Source: Actinernus sp. WN-2022 | Taxonomy: Eukaryota > Cnidaria > Anthozoa > Actiniaria > Actinernidae | Assembly: GCA_030867875.1 (NCBI GenBank) | Contig: JAOWCC010001751.1 | Span: 24,544,369 to 24,608,368 of the forward strand | DNA: 64,000 bases | Reading direction: 5' to 3' | In this document: positions 44,644 to 54,800 of the stretch, one piece after another | Layout: each line of letters starts with the position of its first letter | Numbering within the stretch: position 1 is the first letter of the stretch | Made by a program: the position numbers and the translations under genes | Notes under the pieces: generated by a model | Told to the model about the DNA's origin: nothing | Seen by the model: the letters and a program-made list of their open reading frames with translations, nothing else | The model's database searches: none

Positions 44644-44882
44644 AGTGGAAGATATCGATATGCAGTATAGTAATCATTTCTCTAATAGGTTCACACTTTT
44701 GGATTTTTAGGTGTAAGAATGCCTAGTGACAATTTGGGGTAAAACTATATATTAAGTAGTAAGAAAATGGGGGTTCTGGGAAAGCTTGAAAAAATGGTGC
44801 AAGGAAGGGGGTGAGTGAAACGAACCCCCTTGCTTGCACTAATTTTTCAAGGTGGCCCAGAACCCCCATTTTACATACTACT
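44621..44882. repeat. right terminal inverted repeat with terminal hairpin
   Basis: Exact complement of 37637-37898. The outer 128 bp (44755-44882) fold as the same hairpin, in the same orientation relative to the end, so the two ends are not in opposite flip/flop forms. Confidence 0.95.
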
Positions 44883-45247
44883 AGTGCACTAGATCTAGTA
44901 TAAGAGTTTGTGTAAACTAGACTGAAACAGAAATAAATGTATTTAAAAAAAATAAGATTAAAGTAACAGAGTTTAGGTTAAGTATTATATCTACGAGAAA
45001 GAGCAAAAATAGTAAATAGCACAAACGATAGTTTTTACAGAAACTAGTCGCCCACTGTATGTTTTCTCCTTACTCCATGTTTTATTTTTGTTTTTAAATG
45101 TTTGAACAAACTGGTGGACTTTAATTTTAATCAGTTTTACACACACCAGTGAAATTCATATTTACAATACCAGAAACAAGTCAAACTTACATTTTCCAAC
45201 TTAGGCTAAACGGGCAAATTGGGCATGCAAACAAAAACTTACATGAC
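44883..45247. other. right flank of the virus-like element; no gene recognised
   Basis: Starts with the target duplicate AGTGC. No coding or repeat signal follows up to 45247. Confidence 0.5.
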
Positions 45248-45721
45248 TAGGTGTGGCAAATTGCGAGACTTGCGTTTGCGTTTTCAAAATCCGAGCCCGA
45301 GACTTTAAAGCAATTTGAAATTCCGAGCCCGAGACTTTGAGGTACGAGCTTGTTCGTTATAAAAATCGAAGCCCGAGTTATGATGAAACACCCAGTACCT
45401 TTCATCACGCCAGGTGAGGAATTATTAATAATAATAATAGTAAATATACCAGGAATTCACCATTTAACCAATTAACTGTCGTTCGCGTACCTTGTAAAAC
45501 ACATGCATAGGCCGCCAAGAAACCGTAACTCCAATAAAAGCTAATAAAAGAGTAAAAAGGCGTAACTCTGAGACCGTCTCCAAAAAAAATCACAGACTCC
45601 GAGATGGGAAAAGTAAAGAAAAATCGAGACTCGGAGACTGTACCTATAAAATGCGAGATTTCGAGACTTACCGACTTTTTGCGAGACCCTCCGCTTTTCT
45701 TGACACGATTCGCCACCCCTA
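45248..45721. mobile_element. hAT-like MITE (TAGG(G/T)GTGGC ends)
   Basis: Left end TAGGTGTGGCAAATTGCGAG, right end complement TAGGGGTGGCGAATCGTG. The interior repeats CGAGCCCGAGACTTT and CGAGACTCGGAGACT. TAGGGGTGGC-type ends are common in hAT elements. No clear 8-bp target duplication, so only a family-level guess. Confidence 0.5.
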
Positions 45722-46529
45722 GGACTTTTAAATTAATAATTTAGATATCGATGTAGATGCTCGGTCTGTAACAACCATATTTGTAAATATAATATGTTAA
45801 TTTAAATTTTAAAAAACTGTCTGTAAAAAAACTGTATGTACTTCAATATCACTATTCAAACTCAAACTCAATTTATGTAATTAATTAATTAATTAGTAAT
45901 GGGCTCCTGTCGTTTCATTAAAAACAATAACAATAACAACAATAATAATAATAATGTCTTTAATGAATCACCGATAAAATACATATCGTGTGTTAAGCTA
46001 TAAGTAATAAAGCATAAATATACAACTCTCATAATATAACAAACGTGTAAATAAAAGTATGTGGGAACAAAGACTATTAAATAGCTTGGGTAAGGGTGCG
46101 TTTACCAATTTCGTCGCTAAGCAGCGACGTTGCTATGAAGAGTCGGCGCGCGCGCGCTCATGCAAACGGCGGGGGAAAACGTACTTCCGGTTTAGTGAAA
46201 AAGCAATAAAGTGATAAAGCCGAAAGCCGAGAAAAGCTTCAGGGAAAAGAAACTTCTGCAGCGCACTCAACGGCATAATTCCCCTTTTGAGAAAGGCTTT
46301 AAAAAAGTTAAACAGGAGCTCTTGCAAATCCTCCAATTGTAGCTGGGTCTATCTAAGTTATGCAACACATCAATTAGCCTTTTCGCAAATTGTCTCTATT
46401 TCCTTGAAACGTTTGTATTTATTTCACTAGCTCCGTTTCAGTTAATTTTACTTCACTGTGTATACAAAAAAATATATTCCGCCGTTCCGTCAAGCCGTCG
46501 AGCCGTCAAGCAGTAAATTACACCATCCG
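45722..46529. other. intergenic; no gene recognised
   Basis: AT-rich with a short (AAT)n run near 45936-45955. No coding signal. Confidence 0.4.
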
Positions 46530-48675
46530 GGATTAAACGAGGCTGAACGCGGTGTTGAACGGGACTGAACGGGGTTTAACGAGGACGAACAGGGTTGAAC
46601 GGGGATGAACAGGGTTGAACGGGGTTGAACAGGGTTTAACGAGGATGAACCGGGTTTAACGAGGATGAACAGGTTGAACGGAGTTGAACGAGGTTGAACA
46701 GGGTAGAACGAGGTTAAACGGGCAGTTAAACGGGGTTGAACGATGTTGAACGGAGTCGAACGAGGTTGAACAGGGCTGAATGGAGTTGAACGAGGTTGAA
46801 CAGGGTTGAACGAGGTTGAACGATGATGAACAGGGTAGAACGAGGATGAACTGGGTTGAACGATGTTGAACAGGGTAGAACGGAGTTGAACAGGGTTGAA
46901 CGAGGTTGAACAGGGTTCTAGGGTTGAACAGGGTTGAACGGGGTTGAACGTGGTTAAACGGGGTTGAACGGGGTTGAACGGGGTTGAACGGAGTTGAACG
47001 AGGTTGAACAGGGTTGAACGATGTTGAACAGGGTAGGGTGAAACGGAGTTGAACGAGGGTGAACAGGGTTGAACGAGGTTGAACAGGGTAGAACGATGTT
47101 GAACGGGGATGAACGGGGATGAACAGGGTTGAACGGGGATGAACGGGGATGAACGGGGTTGAACTGGGTTGAACGGGGATGAACTGGGTGGAACGGAGTT
47201 GAACGAGGATGAACAGGGTGGAACGGAGTTAAACGAGGTTGAACAGGGTTGAACAGGGATGAACGGGGTTGAACGGAGTTGAACAAGGTTGAACAGGGTT
47301 GAACGATGTTGAACAGGGTTGAACGATGTTGAACGGAGTCGAACGAGGTTGAACAGGGCAGAACGGAGTTGAACGAGGATGAACTGGGTTGAACGATGTT
47401 GAACAGGGTAGAACGAGGACGAACTGGGTTGAACGGGGACGAACTGGGTTGAACGGAGTTGAACGGAGTTGAACAGGGTTTAACGGGGATGAACGAGGTT
47501 GAACAGGGTTGAACAGGGTTGAACAGGGATGAACGGGGTTGAACGGGGTTGAACGGAGTTGAACAGGGTTGAACGATGTTGAACAGGGTAGAACGAGGAT
47601 GAACTGGGTTGAACGGGGATGAACTGGGTTGAACGGGGATGAACTGGGTTTAACGGGGATGAACGAGGTTGAACAGGGTTGAACAGGGTTGAACAGGGTT
47701 GAACAGGGTTGAACAGGGATGAACGGGGTTGAACGGGGTTGAACGGAGTTGAACAGGGTTGAACGATGTTGAACAGGGTAGAACGAGGATGAACTGGGTT
47801 GAACGGGGATGAACTGGGTTGAACGGGAATGAACTGGGTTGAACGGGGATGAACTGGGTTGAACGGGGATGAACTGGGTTGAACGGAGTTGAACGAGGAT
47901 GAACTGGGTTGAACGAGGTTGAACAGGGTTGAACGAGGTTTAACGGAGTTGAACGAGGTTGGACAGGGATGAACGATGTTGAACAGGGATGAACGATGTT
48001 GAACGGAGTTGAACAGGGTTGAACGGAGTCGAACGAGGTTGAACAGGGTTGAACGAGGTTGAACAGGGTTGAACGAGGTTGAACAGGGTAGAACGAGGTT
48101 AAACGGGGTAGAACGGGGATGAACTGGGTTGAACGATGTTGAACAGGATAGAACGAGGATGAACTGGGTGGAACGGGGATGAACTGGGTGGAACGGAGTT
48201 GAACGAGGAAGAACAGGGTTGAACGAGGTTGAACGGGGTTGAACGGGGTTTGAACGAGGATGAACAGGGTTGAACAGGGTTGAACGAGGTTGAACAGGGT
48301 TGAACGAGGATGAACTGGATTGAACGGAGATGAACAGGGTTGAACGAGGTTTAACGGAGTTGAACGAGGTTGGACAGGGATGAACGATGTTGAACAGGGA
48401 TGAACGATGTTGAACGGAGTTGAACAGGGTTGAACGGAGTCGAACGAGGTTGAACAGGGTTGAACGAGGTTGAACAGGGTTGAACAGGGTAGAACGAGGT
48501 TAAACGGGGTAGAACGAGGATGAACTGGGTTGAACGATGTTGAACAGGATAGAACGAGGATGAACTGGGTTGAACGGGGATGAACTGGGTGGAACGGAGT
48601 TGAACGAGGATGAACAGGGTTGAACGAGGTTGAACGGGGTTGAACGAGGTTGAACAGGGTTGAACGAGGTTGAAC

Positions 48676-49203
48676 CACAGGCAGCCCAAGTTCTGTATCT
48701 GTACTGTGTGATCGTATCAGATATCGTGTAAAAGTACTAGAAAAAAATGAAAACAATAAAATATTGAACTTTGAAGAACTTGTCTTGTGTTATCAAGTGT
48801 CCTTAAGTATCATATTTCAATTTTAGCGCTCTGGGACCTGTTTTAGTACGTTTTCTAGCTCGCTCTTTTTCTTGTTTACTCTCTACTATATATATAGTAG
48901 AGAGTAAACAAGAAAAAGAGCGAGCTAGAAAACGTGTTTTAGTACGTTTTCTAGCTCGCTCTTTTTCTTGTTTACTCTCTACTATATATATAGTAGAGAG
49001 TAAACAAGAAAAAGAGCGAGCTAGAAAACGTACTAAAACAGGTCCCAGAGCGCTAAAATTGAAATATGATACTTAAGGACACTTGATAACACAAGACAAG
49101 TTCTTCAAAGTTCAATATTTTATTGTTTTCATTTTTTTCTAGTACTTTTACACGATATCTGATACGATCACACAGTACAGATACAGAACTTGGGCTGCCT
49201 GTG
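48676..49203. mobile_element. 528-bp perfect palindrome, CACAGG family (copy C)
   Basis: Ends CACAGGCAGCCCAAGTTCTG and complement; I see no mismatch between the two halves. The centre itself contains two tandem copies of a smaller palindrome around TACTATATATATAGTA, separated by AAAACGTGTTTTAGTACGTT. Flanked by GTTGAAC (48669-48675 and 49204-49210), but the satellite repeats GTTGAAC throughout, so this cannot be separated from target duplication. Confidence 0.85.
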
Positions 49204-49913
49204 GTTGAACGAGGTTGAACGAGGATGAACTGGGTTGAACGAGGTTGAACGAGGATGAACTGGGTTGAACGGGGATGAACAGGGTTGAACGAGGTTTAAC
49301 GGAGTTGAACGAGGTTGGACAGGGATGAACGATGTTGAACAGGGATGAACGATGTTGAACGGGGATGAACTGGGTTGAACGGGGTTGAACGAGGTTGAAC
49401 AGGGTTGAACGAGGTTAAAGGAGGTTGAACAGGGTTGAACGAGGTTGAACGAGGATGAACTGGGTTGAACGGGGATGAACAGGGTTGAACGAGGTTGACG
49501 GAGTTGAACGAGGTTGAACAGGGATGAACGATGTTGAACGGAGTTGAACAGGGTTGAACGGAGTTGAACGAGGTTGAACAGGGTTGAACGAGGTTGAACA
49601 GGGTTGAACGATGTTGAACAGGGTAGAACGAGGATGAACTGGGTTGAACAGGGATGAACTGGGTTGAACGGAGTTGAACGAGGATGAACAGGGTAGAACG
49701 AGGTTAAACGGGGTAGAACGAGGATGAACTGGGTTGAACGGGGATGAACTGGGTTGAACGGGGATGAACGGAGTTGAACGGAGTTGAACGAGGTTGAACA
49801 GGGTTGAACAGGGTTGAACGAGGTTGAACAGGGTTGAACGAGGTTGAACGAGGTTGAACAGGGTTGAACGAGGATGAACTGGGTTGAACGGGGATGAACA
49901 GGGTTGAACGAGG

Positions 49914-50563
49914 CAACCTCGTTCCCAGGGGTCATTACGCGCCTAATCAAAGATGGCGTCGAATGTACCCCTGGTACAGGCTGGTCATGTGACCCAAAAA
50001 TATGCCCAATATGTGGGCATATTTTGAGGAGCATCCGCCATCTTGGATTCATCATCACTGAAAAACGGTTAGCGGTTAGGGTGGAGTCAACCTCGTTCCC
50101 AGGGGTCTTTACGCGCCTAATCAAAGATGGCGTCGAAAGTACCCCTGGTACAGGCTGGTCACGTGACCCAAAAATATGCCCAATATATGGGCATATTTTG
50201 AAGAGCTTCCGCCATCTTGGATTCATCATCGCTGAAGAACGGTTAGCGGTTGAAGTGTGATCCCAATGAATTCCATCCGTACATTGTTATACTTGTACCC
50301 AGTTGCGAAGTGTGTATTAAAAAAGGCAAAAACGCTAAGTTCTGATGAATTTGTAGCTGTTTTCAACGAATTTTGAACGCGCAATGCGAAAGACGACATC
50401 CAGTTTATTTTTCAAATCAAAAATGCACGCGCTATTCGAAATTCTCCAATCAGCGCGCGCGAAACGTCTAGCCAATCAGTGACCGAATCCCACCAGCCTG
50501 TACCAGGGGTACTTTCGACGCCATCTTTGATTAGGCGCGTAAAGACCCCTGGGAACGAGGTTG
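49914..50563. mobile_element. 650-bp DNA transposon in the satellite, left end duplicated
   Basis: Ends CAACCTCGTTCCCAGGGGTC and GACCCCTGGGAACGAGGTTG, with inverted repeats of about 60 bp. Flanked by TGAACGAGG on both sides (8-9-bp duplication, ambiguous because the satellite carries this unit). The first 174 bp are present twice in tandem (49914 and 50088). A related end occurs at 11955. Confidence 0.75.
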
Positions 50564-51390
50564 TGAACGAGGTTGACGGAGTTGAACGAGGTTGGACAGG
50601 GATGAACAGGGTTGAACGAGGTTGAACAGGGTTGAACGAGGATGAACTGGATTGAACGGAGATGAACAGGGTTGAACGAGGTTTAACGGAGTTGAACGAG
50701 GTTGGACAGGGATGAACGATGTTGAACAGGGATGAACGATGTTGAACGGGGATGAACTGGGTTGAACGGAGTTGAACGAGGATGAACAGGGCCAGAACGA
50801 GGTTAAACGGGGTAGAACGAGGATGAACTGGGTTGAACGATGTTGAACAGGATAGAACGAGGATGAACTGGGTTGAACGGGGATGAACTGGGTTGAACGG
50901 GGATGAACGAGGATGAACAGGGTTGAACGGGGATGAACGAGGATGAACAGGGTTGAACGGAGTTGAACGAGGTGGAACAGGGTTGAACGAGGTTGAACAG
51001 GGTTGAACGAGGTTAAAGGAGGTTGAACAGGGTTGAACTGGGTTGAACGGGGATGAACAGGGTTGAACGGAGTTGAACGAGGTTGAACAGGGTTGAACGA
51101 GGTTGAACAGGGTTGAACGGAGTTGAACAGGGTTCAACGAGGATGAACGGGGATGAACGGGGATGAACGGGGTTGAACGGGGTTGAACGAGGTTGAACGG
51201 AGTTGAACGAGGCTGAACGAGGTTGAACGATGTTAAACGGGGGTGACCGGGATTGAACGAGACTGAACTGGGTTGAACGAGGCTGAACAGTCTTGAACGT
51301 GGTTGAACGCGGGGTCTGAACGAGGGGTTGACCGGTGGAACGGTGTTGAACAGGGTTGAACGTGGTTGAATAACGAGGCTGAACGGTGTT

Positions 51391-51868
51391 GAAGCGTAGT
51401 GTATAAGCGACTACCAATACTCTCTAACAAACAATCTTCTAAGTACATAATAATCTTCTAAGTACATAATAATTATCTTATGTGAAGTACCTACCCAAAA
51501 CGGACTGCGATCGTGTGGGTCAGCGGATGTATTCTCTTCACAGGAAGCCCAGAAAACGAATAAGCCTTCAAATGAGATTGGTTACTATCTCGGGTGAGGG
51601 GAGGGAGGCGGGGGGGGGGGGGGGGGGGGAGGGAAGGGGGTATTCCCAGAAATTTAGGATAGGGGTGTGAGGAGATATCGAAACCCTGACCCAATTTAAG
51701 GCGAGGGGGAGGTTACTGTCAATAAAGTTCTATCGATATGGGCTCGATCACCAGTCGTGTCAGGAAAATCGGGTTACGCGTTAATAAAAAAGCACGACAT
51801 TGGTACATGGTCCACCTGTGTTGCCTCCCGCGTTGTTTTGTGGTCATCGGTTTTTCTCTCGATCAAAG
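51391..51868. other. MSL3 upstream region with poly-G run
   Basis: Between the satellite and the MSL3 start codon. Contains 20 consecutive G at 51610-51629 within a GGGAGG-rich stretch, a strong G-quadruplex candidate about 240 bp upstream of the start. No TATA box stands out. Confidence 0.5.
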
Positions 51869-54800
51869 ATGGCGGGCTCTACAAGAAGTCTCCCGACACC
51901 AAAGTTCGAGCAGGGAGAGATTGTCCTCTGCTACGAGCCAGATCCAAGCAAAGCTAGGGTACTTTATGAAGCTAAGGTTAGTTAGTTGCTTTATTTAGGG
52001 CTATTCGAGCTAAGTAGCGTTAAAAGTTGCTTTGAAAAATTTGGAAACAAGATAGACCAGGGGACAAGAACAACAATGTTTACAGATCTATACAGTGCAT
52101 AAGTATTATAAAACTACAAAATTAAATGTATAAAGATAGCAATAGGAAGGTAGAACACTAAATGATATATATCTATATACTAATATTTGCAGTTCACAGT
52201 TATGGCTGGTTATCGAGAAACCGTGAGTAATTTTCCATTTTACTCTTTGTCTGACAGAGAATTTAATGTAATGTTTGGTAACTGGCCTGGTTGGGAGAAT
52301 AACGACTTTGATCTCTATGACCTTTTCTCTAACCCAGATAAATCTGATGAATCCGATCCTGATTTAATGCTTTCTACCCCCTGCTCCAATTATTATTCAG
52401 TTTCCAAATTGAACAAAGTGCTAGCTAACTCTGGCCCAAAATCTCTCTCGATCCTTCACTGTAATATTAGAAGTTTACCCAAAAATTTAAATCTCTTGGA
52501 AGAAATATTAACCTGTCTATAATTCAAACCTGATATACTTGGAATTACTGAAACAAAACTAAATGAACATTCAATAACCAATGTCGAAATTCAGCACTAT
52601 AATTTCCTTCACACTGACTCTCCAACCAATGCTGGTGGGGCAGCTTTATACATAGCCAACAACCTAAAATCTATACCTAGACCTGATATCAAATTTGAAA
52701 TGGAATTAGTTGAATCTTGTTGGGCACAAATTAATGCTGGTAAAAACAAAAAGGGTATAATTGTTGGCTGCATTTACAGACACCCCACTTGTAACCTTGG
52801 AGTTTTTAATACCCAGCTAAATGATATAGTCAAAACACTGGATACTGATAAAAATGACATCTACATCTTTGGTGATATGAATATCGATTTTCTAAAATAT
52901 AACTCACATTCCCAAACTGAAGAGTACTTGGATATGCTTTTTACTAACAATCTGCTTCCCATTATTACTAAACCTACTAGAGTAACTGATCATACATCAA
53001 CACTTATTGATCACATATATACCAATTCATCTACATCTTATATTACTTCAGGGATTCTTAGAGTTGACATCTCAGATCACTTGCCAGTTTTCTGTGTCAT
53101 TAAATCACAGTTGGATAAGACCAATAGTAAAAGATATTTTAGAGACTACTCCAAATTTAACGATGAGATTTTTCTTGATGATGTAAATGCAATTAACTGG
53201 GAAGAGATTCTTAGTCCTGATAAAACGCTAAACGAAAAAACACAAGACTCAATTAATGCTTTAAATAAAATTGTTGACAAACATGTACCTTTAAAACAGG
53301 CAACCCAATCAAAGAAAAAACAATTAAATAAGCCATGGCTTACAACTGGAATCCTTAAATCAATCAAACGGAAACAAAAAATGTACCACACTCATTATCT
53401 GAGCAAAGACCCACAAAAAATTAATAAATACAAACAATATGCAAATATGCTCACACTTTTAAAAAATAATAATAAGAAAGACTACTACCGTAAACAATTT
53501 TCTAAATTTAAGGACAACCTCAAATATACCTGGAAGCTAATTGGTACCCTTATTAAACGTAAAACCAAGGGCCAGTCCTACCCCACAAGAATTGTGCAAA
53601 ATAACAAGACATTCACTAATCAAACTGATATTGCTGAGCTATTTAATAATTACTTTGTAAATGTAGGTCCAACTCTAGCAAAGAAAATTAAAACTGATGG
53701 TACATGTAATCCTACACAGTTCACAAATCCTTCTCTGCAAAATAGCTTTTATTTAGCCCCAATAAGTGAACTACAAGTCTTTACACTATTTGCCAACCTA
53801 AATGAAAATAAGGCATACATTAATATACCAAACAAGCTTATTAAACTTGCTAGTGGACCCTTGTCAATACCATTCACAAAGATTTATAATGAATCAATTA
53901 TAACAGGGACAGTCCCTGAAGCCTTTAAAATATCAAGAGTAACCCCTATATTTAAGAATGGCAGCGTAACTGAGCTAGGGAACTATAGACCTATAGCAAT
54001 AATTTCTCCCTTTAGTAAAGTATTGGAACGGCTTATCTACGATCAACTTATATTCTTCCTTGAAAAAGAAAATATACTTTTTAACTACCAATTTGGCTTT
54101 AGAAAAGGATATTCAACAGAGTATGCTATTTTAGAAACCATAGAAAACCTAAAAACTGCTATAGATGAAAATAAGATAACTTGTGGAATATTTCTGGACT
54201 TTTCTAAAGCTTTTGATACAATTAATCATGATATTCTTTTGGCAAAAATGAACAAATATGGAATACGAGGGCTACCCCTCACATGGTTCTCTAGCTATAT
54301 AAGTGATCGTAAACAATATGTCAAAATTGGTGAGGCAGAATCTACCCTGAAAACCATAATATGTGGTATCCCTCAAGGATCCACTCTTGGACCTTTGCTT
54401 TTCCTTCTCTACATTAATGATCTCCCAAACTCTTCCAAGAAATTAGCATTTAGAATTTTTGCTGATGATACAAATATGTTCTATTCTTCAAATAACATTG
54501 ACGACCTTGAAACAGTAGTTAATAGTGAACTTAAGAATGTATTGAATTATTGTTCCGCAAATAAACTATCAATTAACTTTAAGAAGACCAATTATATGCT
54601 AATAACTACACCTAGAAAAAATCCTATAATAAGAATAACAGCTTGTAATATAGAGCAAAAAACTCAAATTAAATATCTAGGTGTTTTTATTGATCAGCAT
54701 CTACAGTGGGATGCACAGCTTAAACATGTCAGTGATAAATTGGCAAAAAATACAGGAATTCTTTATAAGTTACGACATTTTGTTTCAATAAACACATTAA

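Larger units (their letters stand above)
37637..44882. mobile_element. virus-like element with terminal hairpins, Polinton/adintovirus-related, non-autonomous
   Basis: 7,246 bp bounded by perfect 262-bp inverted repeats (37637-37898 and 44621-44882) that start AGTAGTATG. The flanks carry AGTGC on both sides (TAGTGC if one terminal T is shared), i.e. a 5- or 6-bp target duplication. About 85 per cent is coding. Four genes read rightwards from the left end and three read leftwards from the right end, meeting at 41956/42008. The polymerase-related gene, endonuclease VII-like domain, AG-starting repeats and target duplication point to Polintons/adintoviruses. The size, gene count and long inverted ends also recall transpovirons, the satellite plasmids of giant viruses. 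No integrase, capsid, packaging ATPase, protease or complete polymerase was found, so movement and copying must depend on helper proteins. Intact frames and perfect terminal repeats imply a recent insertion. Confidence 0.85.
46530..51390. repeat. 10-bp satellite array, GGGGTTGAAC type (right array, inverted)
   Basis: The same 10-bp satellite as 30419-34540 but in opposite orientation on the plus strand: GGTTGAACGG, GGATGAACTG, GGTAGAACGA and variants, about 4.9 kb including two transposon insertions (48676-49203 and 49914-50563). Long minus-strand frames through it are a by-product of the 30-base triple unit. The edges are again the most diverged parts. Confidence 0.95.

Noticed and set aside
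37637..44882. Complete Polinton/adintovirus
   Set aside because: No integrase, capsid, packaging ATPase, protease or polymerase palm domain was found on either strand.
46954..51137. Long minus-strand frames (up to about 370 codons) in the right satellite
   Set aside because: Same artefact; some even run through transposon ends inserted in the array.
30419..51390. CRISPR-like array
   Set aside because: Units are contiguous 10-mers without spacers in a eukaryotic context.
51869..51976. Assignment of this gene to MRG15/MORF4L1
   Set aside because: The chromo-barrel wording ([19 protein letters not shown]) and the MRG start with LEDDCY are closer to MSL3.
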